64,000 bases of DNA from Solen grandis (taxonomy: Eukaryota; Mollusca; Bivalvia; Adapedonta; Solenidae), in contig CM037783.1 of the NCBI GenBank assembly GCA_021229015.1, forward strand, positions 53,518,904-53,582,903. Direction: 5' to 3'. Both the position numbers and the translations under genes were made by a program. Below are positions 10,712-23,300 of the stretch, in pieces. The stretch's first letter is position 1. Each line of letters starts with the position of its first letter. The notes beneath the pieces were generated by a model, which saw nothing but the letters and a program-made list of their open reading frames with translations, ran no database searches and was not told where the DNA came from.

Positions 10712-10978
10712 TTAACCCTTTCCCTCATATAGACTCATTTAACCCTTTCCCTCATATAGACTCATTTTGACGCACTCAATAGGTACCACATAAAGCCTGA
10801 TCTGCAGAAAACCACAGTTAAACCTTACCAAATTTAATTACAAAATCCTCATTTCCAGCCCACTGAGGAGCAGCGAACAGCATAAAACCTGATCAGCCTT
10901 CAAGTTACTCGCAGGCAGATCTGGTTTTATGTTGTTCGCATAGGTCTTTTCATGGTTTCCTCTGAGGGAAAGGGTTAA
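10712..10978 (-). mobile_element. piggyBac-type MITE (TTAA-flanked), copy 1
   Basis: The element is bounded by TTAA (10712-10715 and 10975-10978) with inverted ends CCCTTTCCCTCA / TGAGGGAAAGGG. TTAA target duplications with CCC...GGG termini are the hallmark of piggyBac-superfamily elements. It is the reverse-complement of the copy at 59470-59710, sharing the GACGCACTCAATAGGTACCA block, the GATCTGCAGAAAAC block and the internal GCGAACAGCATAAAACC hairpin. Its outer 27 bases are tandemly repeated (10712-10738 then 10739-10765), which includes a second TTAA. No transposase is encoded, so it is non-autonomous. Confidence 0.82.
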
Positions 10979-11316
10979 ATCATCTTTAATCTGCACACAG
11001 TCACATTATTATTAAATGACCAGACACTGACCTTCTGCTTAGAACAATGCCCTATGATCGATTCCTGTCTATTAAGATTCAGTCTTGTCAGTGTTAGGCA
11101 TTAGAGTACAGTGGATCAAGTTGGAAGAGGTTTTGCTGGTTACTTAATGGTCGGGAGAAAAAAAAAACATCAATCCACTTAAACTATATGTTGCTCCTTT
11201 TTCATGGTTGTAGTTTTTCTCCCTTTTTCTTTCCTCTACTTCATGTTCACTAAATTAAGATCAAGGGATGTACTGTAAAAAAAATCTTTATACAGTCTGC
11301 AAGATAATGCATGTAA

Positions 11317-11416
11317 NNNNNNNNNNNNNNNNNNNNNNNNNNNNNNNNNNNNNNNNNNNNNNNNNNNNNNNNNNNNNNNNNNNNNNNNNNNNNNNNNNNN
11401 NNNNNNNNNNNNNNNN
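11317..11416. other. Assembly gap (100 N)
   Basis: Exactly 100 undetermined bases, which suggests a placeholder of unknown true length. Confidence 1.
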
Positions 11417-11824
11417 AAGATAGGCGTTTTGGCTTAAATTAACAAAATAGTCGATGCACAATTTCTTATACAAATTATTTATACATGGATTTCATCTAAG
11501 CAAATGTAGGACAACAGTCTAGAGAACAAGCTTGACATCACAATGTCTATGGCCCTCTTTCGCTGTTGAAATATGCCATTGTTGGGGTAATTTGTTTGAC
11601 TGAACTCCTTAACTGAATAATTGTAAACGTTTTAAAATTTTATTTTATTTCAAGAGGAATTATGAGCAATATTATTATAAAACCAAGATAATGAACGCGT
11701 CCTTATTGTACGCAATTCTTTCAGCTTTAAACTATTTGTATTTAATAATTCATGTGACTATCACTCAAAGTTGTATGCATGTGTTCGTAAAATTCGTGGA
11801 CAATGGAAAAAAAAAAACAACAAC

Positions 11825-11826
<2 letters not shown>

Positions 11827-11856
<30 letters not shown>
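11827..11856. repeat. (CA)n microsatellite
   Basis: About 14 CA dinucleotides seen directly, just upstream of the mariner-like relic. Confidence 0.95.
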
Positions 11857-11859
<3 letters not shown>

Positions 11860-11989
11860 TAATGCGATTTTAATTATTTTCATATTTTTAAATTCGCGTT
11901 TGTCATATTGACACACATGCAAAATAGTATCTGAATACATTAAACAATCGTAAAAAATAAAATAAAAGATAAAACATTAACTAACACAC

Positions 11990-12880
11990 AAACACAGCAA
12001 TTTGGAGACTTTATTTGCTACAAACTCGACGTCAACGTCAATCTTTTCAAAATACACGCCAGAACAATCAAAGCACTTCCGGTGACCCTGAATCCCAACT
12101 ATGAAATCCTGCCTGAACCTCTCATCTAAATAACTGTCGACCACGGTGCGCACTGACATGAGCAGTTGTTCTAAGTCATCCAAGCCCTTGCCGAGTTAAG
12201 TGGCGCGAGATCTGAATTGTATGTTGCGTGCTCGATACGTTCCATTCCTAGAAAGTCGATGGTTTACAGAGTGTCGGCTGCTCTATAAGCCGGGGTGTTG
12301 TCCTGGTTGTATATTACATCTTCAGTCACTATTATAATTGTTATAAAAATGCATTTAAAAGATTATGCTTACCATTTGAAAATAGGCCGCGTTGACAGTG
12401 GTGTCCTTGGTAACTGCGTCCTGCAGGATCAATGCATATTTAACATGAACATGAACTTTTCAGATGATTTTCACGTACGTGCCATCTTAGGCGGTGATGG
12501 CGCGGGAATCTCCCACACTGTTGTTTAGACTCAGCCTCGTACAGGTAAAGCCAGATTTCTTCTGTTGTGACAATGCGATTAAGGAACAGGTTCTCTTCTC
12601 GGTCGCAACGGTCAAGAAATGCAATGGAATGCGTTACGTGCGCGGTCTTTTGTTGTCTTTAGGAGTCTTGGTACCAAGCGAGCGCCGAACCTCGTACATA
12701 TTCAAGTTTTCCGTGAGGATTTTGTATACGACATTAACACACATACACCGGTCAGATCGTTTAGCCCCCACACCGATCTTTGCCTCTCCTAATGACATCT
12801 TTGCTCCGCCCGGGCCTTCCAGTTCTTTGTTTGTCGCTGACGTTTTCCGAGCCATCTCTGAACTTTTTGTGTCACATTGC
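11990..12880 (-). pseudogene. Decayed mariner-like (IS630/Tc1-mariner) transposase
   Basis: Minus-strand fragments in several frames follow the order of a mariner transposase. Near 12860 is FRDGSENVSDKQRTGRP (helix-turn-helix region). About 12640-12760 has VYKILTENLNMYEVRR (second helix-turn-helix). About 12520-12600 has FLNRIVTTEEIWLYLYEAES, corresponding to the usual IVTGDETW...Y block. About 12230-12300 has DNTPAYRAADTL...FLGMERIEHATYNSDLAPLN. About 12010-12120 has FRQDFIVGIQGHRKCFDCSG, the usual C-terminal GI...C...G.Y.EK block. The first catalytic Asp position reads Glu and the third reads Asn (LAPLN instead of the usual LAP-S/C-D). With these changes, frameshifts and stops it is inactive. 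It is GC-richer than its surroundings, consistent with an insertion. I could not identify terminal inverted repeats. Confidence 0.85.
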
Positions 12881-13281
12881 TTTTTGAAACACCCGGACTT
12901 TCCTTTCCCTTTGCATAAACTTAAATGCTTCTGTACTTGTCATATTCACATCACGCAAAACTTGATGACGTAACGACGATGTCCCCGTTTTGTGTCCGTG
13001 TCAAGTCAAGTCAGTATATTTTATATCATTTATTGTCTACTGTGCTACAAAGTTTTTCCAACTTTAACGGCTTCGCATCAATCGACGTCAAATTTCAAAT
13101 ATATAACGTCACAACTTCAATATGTCTATATTTCGCGCATTTTGACGTCGTTTGTGCAAAACGTTTTTCAAAGTACGATGTAATTACGGAGATCTGTTAC
13201 TATGGTAACGATTATTTATAACTCACTAAACCTCAACAGCTGGTATTTTAAATGGAAAAATATGGAGTTTTATTGAAGTAT

Positions 13282-13330
13282 GTATATATATATATATATA
13301 TATATATTATAAAAAAAAAAAAAAAAAAAA
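13282..13330. repeat. (TA)n followed by poly-A
   Basis: A (TA)n run (about 13282-13308) then about 20 A. Further (TA)n tracts lie at about 14623-14660 and 15860-15902. Confidence 0.9.
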
Positions 13331-14616
13331 GCAACTCCGCAGTATATAGACATATATACAAACAATTAAAATTAGAAAATTAGCAAAACAGATGGTCATT
13401 TCGATGTAAATCATTTGTTTTAATCACTTTCAAAATACAGCGAATATTTATATCTCTGTTAAGCGAAACTTTGAAAATGTCTGTATTCATGAGGTAATTA
13501 TTGCTGCCTCCTTATTTGATTGAAGAGCAGAATTTAATTACAAACGCAATTTTGCGTTAAATTCGGAAAAGCACTATTATATAATGAGTATGTTCTGACG
13601 AATCAATACACAAGTGTTCATAACGTACAGTAATACCTTGCTGTTAAGACCACCATTGGTTGCTGCCAAAAGTGGTATTAATAGTGAATTTTACCAATTT
13701 TACTAGTCTGGAAATGACTTACTCTTTGGTTCCATAAATGAGTCTTAATTCTGAGGTGGTCTAAAACGAAGTTTTACTGTAAAAATCATTTTGACCTGCA
13801 CCTTTTTTCAGAAGTATATAATGTAACATTCCAACGAAAAAAATGAGAGTTTTTAACGGAAGTTCTTAAACTTTACAGGTTAAAAAACCTGTAAATTATG
13901 TAAATGATTTTCTTCTAAATTTAAATGCGTGTACTAAATATCTCATCATTGTAACAAAGAGTTAAAGACAATACAATTCATGGAAACTAAAATATAAGGA
14001 ACCTAAAAACATGTCAAATACCCATAATGTATCAATGGCCCAGTTTTATTTTGTTTCTTGATACTTTCATAACATGTGTGTTTGTATGTGTAAAAGAGAT
14101 TCAAACATCCCGTTTCATACATTATTTAATGACTACTATTTTAAGAAACCTAAAATTCTTAGGCCGTTTCTTTTTAGAACCAAGAAGAAAACACAATTTC
14201 TGAAATAAGCTACAAAGTACATAAATAGGGATTGAACAACATGATCGCACCATGAAGTTGAGTTATTAATTGAGTGGCTTTGAATTATTTGAGTTATTTT
14301 TCGACCTGACGATCGAAATAATTCCTTTAGTGGCTTAATTAGAAATACTGAATATTTGTAAATTAAGTACGAGTATGGTAAGATAAATAATAGTATAATA
14401 TTATAAAGTTAGTCTTTGTATAATGTAGTAAAATAACTATCACTGAAATTGTTAAATCTTGGAAAACCGAATTGCAGTGTGATTCTATATACGTTCAATC
14501 ATTCAAAATAAAATCTGTTTAAGCCAAATGTTCAAACTTAACATAAATGGTAAACAGTTCAAAATGTTTTATCTTTGAGAGTGTTCTAAAAATAAAGATC
14601 ATATGCTGGAGCGTTT

Positions 14617-14667
<51 letters not shown>

Positions 14668-15856
14668 AACTTACACATATGTTCACTAAACCAATATTTG
14701 CTCAACAGATATTGCCTAGAGATGTTCGTGTTTCGATATCGTAATATTGTATATTGTTTTAAAGATAATTTTGAAGAAAATTATTCGAAAGTGGCTTCTT
14801 TCAGGCAATGTAATTTTCAACATATGAAATTCATGAAACGTAAAAAATAAACGATTGTTATATTGCATAACTTATCTTAAATATATCTTCACAAATATCA
14901 GATTAAACTTAGTGTATGCTCAAACGTCTACATTAAGTGTATTTTTACCTTACAAGTTTCAGATTATTTTCTTAATAGTTATAATGTCGATAACGACTAG
15001 TGTAATAAAATCTTTAAAAAATCAAATCTGTTCTGCGCCATGTTTCTTTATTTTTTATGCTATGATATATCAATTCAAGAAAGAAAAAGATTTTATGGCA
15101 AGATTAACCAGTACCGTTTAGTTAAAGTTTCTTTTTAAAAAAACTGGACAATTTTAAACATTATAACTAAGGTTATAAGCTGGAGAGGAATGCATTTCTA
15201 ACAGTATATTTGAGAATTAATAGTTCTAAATCTGTTTAAGAGTGCATGGCTAAAAAGTTATTGTGTTAAAAAGAAAATTAGCAATAGAGCACGAAATATA
15301 CCAATACGCATTGAAATAACATTTTAAAGTTTAAAACTAATGCAGGGGAACGATGAAATTCATCTAAACTTTGCTTTATTTCATCTTACCCCGCACGAAT
15401 TTACCCACATTCTTGGAAGATATTGCCAAAGTTTTATTACAATGTTTCTTTATATATTTCATGCTTTATGCTTATTCAATAACATATATGGAAATACAAT
15501 CAGCAGTGCAACATTCTACTACAGATTATCATAGTGAATTTGTGACTTTGAAATCATGTGGTTTTCCTAAACAAAACAGTAGTTTTATCTTTCTTAAAAA
15601 TTAAGATATTTACATTTTGGCAAACCTTATCGCCATGATATGCTTTTAAATGAGATGAAAACCAAAATGAATACATTGCTGTCTCAGACATCAAAATCTT
15701 AAATGATAATTTAGAAAAAATGTATAGTCATGTTTAAAATACTTTTGTAGCGTAAGTCGCTGTATTATCATTTGAACTAATCGTCTGGTTGTTATTTAAT
15801 TTAATTAAATCGACCAAATTATATTATCTTAATTAATATTAAGGACAATCGGAACC

Positions 15857-15906
<50 letters not shown>

Positions 15907-15932
15907 AAGTAACATTGTTTCATTATTGGCCA

Positions 15933-16261
15933 TCAAAATAAGTTGTTTGTTTGTTGGATGTAACGTCCCAACGACAGTATTTCAGTCATTTGGAGACGAT
16001 GTCTACTTGAGACAGATATAGTGCTGTCACACTGCAGTATCACGCCGTAGACATGTGGCATGATACTTCACCCAGTCACATTATCCTGACAACGGGCAAC
16101 CAGTCCTGCAGCTACCCTTATATGCTAAGAGCCAAGCAAGGGAGCTATAACAGTACCATTTTTTACGACATTGGTATGTCGCGGCCGGGGATCGAATCCA
16201 CGACCTCTCGCTCCCGAGGCGGACGCTCTAACAACTCGGCCATCGGGGCGGTCAAAATAAG
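15933..16261 (-). mobile_element. Full-length tRNA-derived SINE with 10-base target-site duplication
   Basis: The element is 15943-16251 (309 bases), minus strand. It is flanked by a perfect direct repeat, TCAAAATAAG, at 15933-15942 and 16252-16261. Its 5' head (16251 downward) reads like a tRNA: TGGCCGAGTTGTTAGAGCG fits an RNA polymerase III A box and GGTCGTGGATTCGATCC a B box. A body of about 230 bases follows (GGACTGGTTGCCC, GTCAGGATAATGTGACTGGG, GCGTGATACTGCAGTG) and a short tail, GGGACGTTACATCCAACAAA(CAAA). Partial copies in the window lie at 2771, 9900, 18094 and 29872. It has no coding capacity and depends on a LINE for movement. The intact duplication shows it is the youngest insertion recognised here. 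Confidence 0.92.
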
Positions 16262-16329
16262 ACGAAACGTGTTTATAAAAGCAAATATTGCAAAGCGCCT
16301 AATTGGATAACAGCACATAGATCAAGGGG

Positions 16330-18090
16330 GGACATTTGCAGAATTTGTGCAGTTACTCACTTATTATCTTCATAATGTTGGTACAATATTGATAAAAATA
16401 GTTACCGGGTCGAACATTCTGCTCAATCATTGGTTAGAACATTGTTATAACAATGATTAAATAACTTACTGAAATTAATTTGACAGATCTGCTTTGTTCT
16501 GGTGTCTTAAAAAATGTAAAAAAAAATGTTTGTACAATAACGTAATGCTTCTTCTGTTAACTGCACTGTCGACATAATTTTCTACCGCAAGTAACACCGC
16601 AGGACATGTGTATTGAACGGAATGAAGCTAAAATGCATGACAGACTGTGCCCTGGATTTTGATAATGAGGAACAACATGTAACTGAAAAACGCAAAATAA
16701 ATACACAGATGTAGTAAGACATATACTCTTAACTCGATTAAATTATATAATTACAAATATGAAACAAAATAGACACACTTCACTTTGAATATGCTATCAT
16801 CTTATTAATCGTAGTTGATTTTTTCAGAGAGCCTTTCAATACATCTCTTTTTTTTCCAAACAAACTTGATTTGATCTAAGGTACGTAATTGCTTCTGGAC
16901 TGTAGTATGGTGTAATGAATTATTCTTATTTTTTTAAATAATCATAATCTATCCAAGTATTACATTATATTACGAGCAGCGTTTAAACTGAACCTCACAA
17001 ACATTTAAACACTACATAAAGAATTTGATGGTCTATGGAACGGAAGTAACAGATAGACCCAAACAGTTAACCCCGAATTAGTGAATACTATTTTATAGAA
17101 ATATGTTAGACATCACCATTTTCATTACATAAAATAAGTCCTAATTAGGGTTTTGAATTGCACTTTAACATTCTCATAAGTTGAATTTAAGTGTCAACTT
17201 TATTACAATGAAACACCAATGCAATTGAAATTTGATTGTCATATCACTACAAAAATGTACTACATTCATTACATCAGTTATTGTCTCTCGTCATGGATTT
17301 ACGAAAGATCGGTGTTTCTACCCGGGCTTTTCTGTGCATTCAGGTTCTTACTCATTGTGACCGCCTACATAAGCAGGGTTCAAAGTCTGCGTGTTTAAAC
17401 CTTCTCTTTTAAAACGTTCAGAAGTAATAGTAAAACATCATTGCGAGATTTTTAAACATCATTGCGAGATTTTTAAACTTACTGTATATATCATAGGGAG
17501 AATAGACAATCTGTCTGTGAGAAACAAAGTTTTGTGATAGATTAACTTTTATTTAGCTACTATATTAGACTATAGGCTAAATTTATGGTAATTTGTGAAA
17601 AATAAAATTGAATTCAGATTTAATTTCCCAAATAGTTTCATATGATCGCTATGGCAATCGGATTTTTGCATTGATAAAATAAATCATTGTCAAATGAGCT
17701 AAAATTTAAGTTGTCTGAATGCAAGTTACGTAAATAAAATATGAAAATTCTTATTTATGTTTATTGTATTTTTTTAATCAATTACCGATCTGTGCTATAA
17801 TGTTTTGAATTCATAACGTTGGTTTGTTTTCAGGAGTTTTCAAAAACAAGGAATGTCACATGTATGTTAGAATGGACATATTGCGTTTATAAAAATAAAT
17901 TTTGTTCGAACGTTTTGGTAGTTCTTATTAGTGGCACTTATGTTCATTCATACGTAAAAATGTAATCTCAGAAATAAATGTTACATCTTTTTGTCTATTT
18001 ATATTTTTACTGCTTATAAACTTAATAGATATGCAATTCATTGAAGACTATGTATAAATACGAAATCAATTCTGTTGATTTCGCCAGTTA
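16330..18090. other. AT-rich spacer, no gene seen
   Basis: Contains the remainder of the old duplicated segment and a 21-base tandem pair at about 17433-17475 (AAACATCATTGCGAGATTTTT twice). Nothing else is recognisable. Confidence 0.7.
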
Positions 18091-18093
18091 AAT

Positions 18094-18262
18094 ACCACAA
18101 AGACCGTCCCCGGTGGCCAAGAGAGTGGGAGGTCGTGGGTTTCACCCCCGGATTGGCACATATAGGGTTGTTCCAGGTCTGGTTGATTAATTGTTAGTAT
18201 AATGTTACTGATTGAATTATCATGCCATTTCTTTCGGTGTGATAATGCAAATTGAGGTACTC
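18094..18262 (+). mobile_element. Degenerate SINE copy retaining its tRNA-like head
   Basis: GACCGTCCCCGGTGGCCAAG and GGTCGTGGGTTTCACCCCCG correspond to the A-box and B-box region of the SINE at 15943-16251, with a deletion between them. The body fragments CAGGTCTGGTTG, GTATAATGTTACTG, ATTATCATGCCA and GGTGTGATAATGC follow in order. The tail is missing and the copy is old. It is also the only sequence nearby that looks like a tRNA, and it cannot fold as one. Confidence 0.7.
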
Positions 18263-18264
18263 TT

Positions 18265-19200
18265 TTGATGAAATACATTGGCAGGACAGTGTATTAAAAC
18301 AATATACTCGTATCGTGAAAAATAAAAAAAAAAAAAAAAAAAAATTATCCCTAAATTACATAAACAATATTTGAATAATTAAAACAGTATCAATGTAACT
18401 TATGTTGTAGTTTTCATAAAAATGCATACTGAAAATGAAGTTATGGATAAAAATCCATTAGTAAAATTCCCCACAACATTTTTTCCGTCTAATGTACGAT
18501 AGACATTTAGTTAAACTGAAACTAAATCACCCATTTGTTAAAACAACTGATGTGCCGTTTACAATGTTGTTATGCTTTGCTCTTGAATGATGTTTATGGA
18601 CATTTGTCACTGCGAAGCAGTAAGCAGATTTGGTTGAAAAGACTAGAAAATACGTTGTGAATTTACCAAGAGGAAGTTGCGTTGTTCCAGTTTTAATGGA
18701 AATAATTTGCTGTCGTCACCACTACTCATATCAGTGAAAATTAGGAGGGAAATATACAATATATTATTTCAAAACAAAAACAAAATGCGTAGAATACTAA
18801 TTGAGCTTTGTTCCTAAAGCAGCATTTAACACCCAGACAGACTTGAAAACAGTTCTATTTATATTGTTTGATGCAGATTAAGAAGATAATTTAAAGGAAT
18901 AGTTGATATACAGTTTAGCAACGGCATCACTGCCACAAAGCGACCTCAAATGTAGAAATTTGCACGCATGTTAACTGCAGAAAAGGAGTTCATATTTCTG
19001 AAGAAAAGAAAAGCTCAAAGGAATCAAAATCAGTGTTGAAGACGTCTATCTTTCTCCTTTAATACAGTTTGCATTTTCTTCGGTAATATGTTCTAGTACC
19101 TTACAGGAATTGTAACGGAACGTTAAATTTAAAAAAATTGGTCCGAAATATTGGTCGGTGGTCGAATACATTTAGGCCGAATCGAGTTTATTTTTCGCAA
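18265..19200. other. AT-rich spacer, no gene seen
   Basis: Poly-A at about 18326-18344. No recognisable coding sequence or repeat family. Confidence 0.65.
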
Positions 19201-19227
19201 CTTCTTGTACTCGCTTGGGAAAGCATC

Positions 19228-19288
19228 ATGCCGGATGCGGCTGTATTTTTTAGTTCATCATTTAACTTCATGGCAGACAGTCCACGGT
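19228..19288 (+). other. Candidate exon with strong splice donor
   Basis: An ATG opens 20 codons (MPDAAVFFSSSFNFMADSPR) ending at CACGGT|GTAAGTAT (donor 19289-19294). The preceding 100 bases are locally enriched in CpG (GTCCG, GGTCGGTGGTCG, GGCCGAATCG), as near a transcription start. A strong acceptor (TTTTTGTATTTCTCTTTGCAG) ends at 20118, and AATAAA follows at 20147-20152. This would make a short two-exon transcript; splicing at that acceptor puts a stop at the junction, so it may be non-coding. I do not recognise the peptide. Confidence 0.3.
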
Positions 19289-20358
19289 GTAAGTATATGA
19301 TAGCAATAAACCTATAATTTGAGCATATTTATGTATAAAGTCCAATATTATTCATTTCTTGAAGTATTTTGATGTTTTTTCTATGGCGCGTGTTTTTTCT
19401 ATAAATAGATTTTGTTACTTTCTTTTTTGAACCACGCTTTAATATTCAATTAGAGATTTCAGTGGTAAACATGTTGATTTCATTCATCTATTAAATTATT
19501 GGTTGTTACTATATGTAGCATATATATTAGGTTTTTGATGCATGTTTTATTGAAGTGTTGACAATTATTTACCTGATATAGACTAAAGTTCATTCAAAAG
19601 TGTTGATCATCATAGGCGTTGTGCAGACTGAATATTCAAGTCTATGTTAATATGTAAGACATAAACCTAGTGCCTTTTATTGGATTTATAACCTCAGATG
19701 ATTGTTTATTATGAATATATTAGCAATTAAGTGTCAGTTTTATATGTAAGAACATATTATATATTCATTAGGTTTTTATTTTCATGTAGTGTGAAGCATA
19801 TGTGCATATGCAAATTAATGTCAGATTTGCCATTATACTTAACAGACATAACAAAAACTACTGTTAACGCATCTTATCTGAAACATAGCTGTTTCTTTGG
19901 ATATTACATTTGATACTTAAGATTGGTAGGGACCAGGTCTCTGGATATGGGTATGTTCACCATGGTCAGTTGGATAAAGATATCCATTGTGTTTTGCTTT
20001 CCATGTGTACATGAATACTCTTTGTATCAAGGCATATTAGGAATAACATTTCGTGTTATCATATATTTAATTAAGTGTATAACAGAGTTGTAAAATGTTT
20101 TTGTATTTCTCTTTGCAGAGATTTACTACATGTCACGACGTCAATGAATAAAGAGTGAAAAATACATATTGGCGTTACAGGAATCTTAGACTGCGTAGAA
20201 ATCCAAATCTCGAGACAAAGACGTACAGTTTGAAAAGAGTATTGAAGAAAAGAAACTTCTAAATAAAACATATTTAAAATTTAGCTTTGATGGATATTAG
20301 TAATTGAGACTGTAGAACTTTTTTTTCGGCTTGAAGAATTGATGTTTGAAATAAACGG

Positions 20359-20360
<2 letters not shown>

Positions 20361-20398
<38 letters not shown>

Positions 20399-20399
20399 A
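20361..20399. repeat. (GATA)n microsatellite
   Basis: About nine GATA units, seen directly. Confidence 0.97.
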
Positions 20400-23300
20400 G
20401 ATAGTGCAAAGCGTTTCCCACCGCAAACAAAAACGACGAACTAACCATTATTATAATGAAGCGCACTATAACCACCTTTAAGTCATACAGAGACGGGGAG
20501 ACTATAATTAACTGCAGGATTTATAATGATATGCCCGGAACAAGTCTGAATGTACAACCAGGAGAAGTATTTAAGAAAATAATTATATATTTGTAAACGA
20601 AACTTTAATTCAGTCCTAACTCTTTATCATTTTTTTCGAGACAGACATATATATCTGCTGGTTGTCATCTTAACGACGAATTGTGCATAACCTTTCTCTC
20701 AAAATATAGGCAAATTCTACTAATGAAAATTTGATTTAATCTTGCGTCATTTTTCTAAATGGGTCAAAGATGACGGTACTTTGAATATTAGATTATGACA
20801 AAATAACAAATAGTATGGACAAATAGTTAATTGTTGAATCTACCATTATAACTACATCTATTTCATAGCATACCGCACATGTAACGCCGACAACTTTCAG
20901 AATAGAACATTAAACTGTGACATAAACTGAAGACATGATTTTCATAAAGTTTGAAATGATAAATCCTCTAAAATAATAATATGGAGGCTTAAACATAAAT
21001 ATGATGGTCCACATTTGATACAATAGTCCATGATAACATTATATATACATATGATACAATCAAAGCTTTTCGTATTTGGCTAATCATGAACTCTACTTCA
21101 TACATAGTTTAGTTAGGAACTGAAACAGACAAAGGACATTGAACCAAGCGAAATCACCGTATTAATACATTTCTCGTATTAACCATATTTGTCATTAATA
21201 AGATGTGTAAACGTCGATTAAAACTCTGAGTATTTTTTTCACCGACTGATGTTTGTATTACAACAACGACTTGATAGGCACTTCTTTAGACATCATATTG
21301 TTTGTCGTCGAATTTGATGAACATAAGCGGCAATTCAATGAAAAATTGACATATATTTTCATTACGACTTGATATCTAATAGCTTAGAAAGAAAAGTTAC
21401 AACTTAACGTCTTCAATTCTGAATTCCATTTCATGCAATTTCAGATATGACAGCACTGATGGTTTTGTATAAAACAGCCTTTTAAACAATTTTATACACA
21501 TTATATATGTATAGGTAATATAATTGAATAACCTATGCAAGCAAAAAAAAAAAAATGTTTTATATCCATACTTAAACAATGCAATCTGCCTTGTGAAAGT
21601 CAAAACCTTGTTTTACAAACTTTTTTGATTATCTTATTAATTTACTTTGTAAATTAATTATTTTCAATTCCTAAAAATGTAGCGACCCATGATTAAAGTA
21701 TTTTGATAAAAGGAACATCTCAGTTTAGGTGTTTTGTGAAATGAAAAACAAAATTGCTAGCTTAAGGGAACAATTTGAACTTCTCCAACAACTTGAATAC
21801 TTGCAGGACTACAGGTTTGCTTGGAAACACACTGTATTACAAACATTTTATAATTAAAGTGAGATAATTTTCTTGCCAAAAACATTTTTTTTCCATCGGT
21901 GATGAAATATTGACTTTGTTAAAGATTTCCAGAGTTTTACGATCGATCGCTAAATCTGCTCCATGGTGCAGCAGATCGTTGAAATTGTTAGTTATATCAG
22001 TTATTGAATTAAACTCTTTGTAAGTAATGATTTCATCTGTCATTTCTCGGATAATTCTAGACAGTTTATATTGGTGTTCCTAGATTGAAAATTTAAAATA
22101 GATTAATTCATGAAATTAATCTAAATCTGAAAAATTAATTTTTTTTTCATAAAAAAATGTATTGCGAGAATGGAATTTCTATTTTGAAGAGCTTCTTTTC
22201 TTTTGAAAATATGTGTACATAGCGTATTGAACGTCATTATATACCATTGAAATCATTATAGAAAATGGGAATTAATTGTTCATGTATACAAGGTTTGCTT
22301 GCTTTTAGGTTTATGTGGTGTCAGTCCGAGTTGATACATAATTGGACGAAATACATTTCTGAGCAGATTTGATAAGTTTTCATTTGAGAAAGAAAGATAG
22401 AGAAACGGTTTTGTCAAAATCTAGAAATTCGGTGAAAATGAAATGCATTAAGCGTCTAGACATGTAACATTATTTGTCGACACGTCTGTCGTTTTTTTTA
22501 AATGTTGTTATTCAAGTGTCAAGAACAGGCATATATTGGTAGAATAATATCGAGGTCCGACTTCGTAATTATCCTAAATGCAAATTAAAAATTAGAAAGA
22601 TATGGAACAATTTTGCGGACAGCCCATGATGAGTTTATTATTAAAGAATATTTAAACAAAATTCTGTAATGATGTGGCTCGTTTGGCGAAATGAACACGT
22701 TTTAGTTGCATGTTTTGTTTAAATATTTCATGGCACTTGCATTGATTATTTATGTCGCACAAATATCAATCGGTTAAAATGACATAATGTACCTGTCCTA
22801 CGTAAAACAACTTTAAAATTTCAAATGTTTTATTAGGTACCGTATACATATACACATTTCTTGAGAGAGAGAGAGAGAGAGAGATGGAGAGAGGTACATA
22901 TTAAACAAACAAAAATAAGTATATTATTCACATAATATAAAAATATTATGATCATATCCTGAACACCAGTAATTGAAAATCAAATATAAAACATTTTAGA
23001 AAATGACATGTACTACACAAGCACGGCTGCAATGGTTTTCGAAATGTAAATGTTTGTAATGTATATAAACAAACTCGTTTTGATTCATTACTATTATTTT
23101 TAATTTCATTAGTTCAATATATTTTGAAACACATATACAATCGTCTTTTCAAATAATCTGAACTCTTATCCTAACCTTATAACGATCTGACGAATATATG
23201 GAATTCATTCCCAATATCACCAACATTACTGATGACAGAGCCCCATATCTAAACTTACAAGCATTAGTTGCTATTCTGATTTATTACAATGGTTTGATGA

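Larger units (their letters stand above)
11520..17000. repeat. Old diverged copy of the 37.8-48.7 kb segment
   Basis: Collinear matches exist between this interval and later DNA: 11539 onward (CACAATGTCTATG) with 37831 onward; 11645 (TTTCAAGAGGAATTAT) with 37938; 13600 (AATCAATACACAAGTGTTCA) with 38365; 14160-14220 with 38570-38620; 15290-15570 with 39900-40170; 15740-15850 with 46180-46280; 16262-16330 with 46310-46375; 16575-16640 with 48280-48330. Divergence is high, so the duplication is old. The mariner-like relic (about 12000-12880) and the SINE (15943-16251) sit inside and are missing from the matching segments. Confidence 0.65.

Noticed and set aside
16053..16310. 85-codon frame over the SINE
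   Set aside because: It runs through the antisense of the SINE including its tRNA-like head; no protein role is expected.
20361..20399. Functional meaning of the GATA array
   Set aside because: A plain microsatellite without nearby promoter features.
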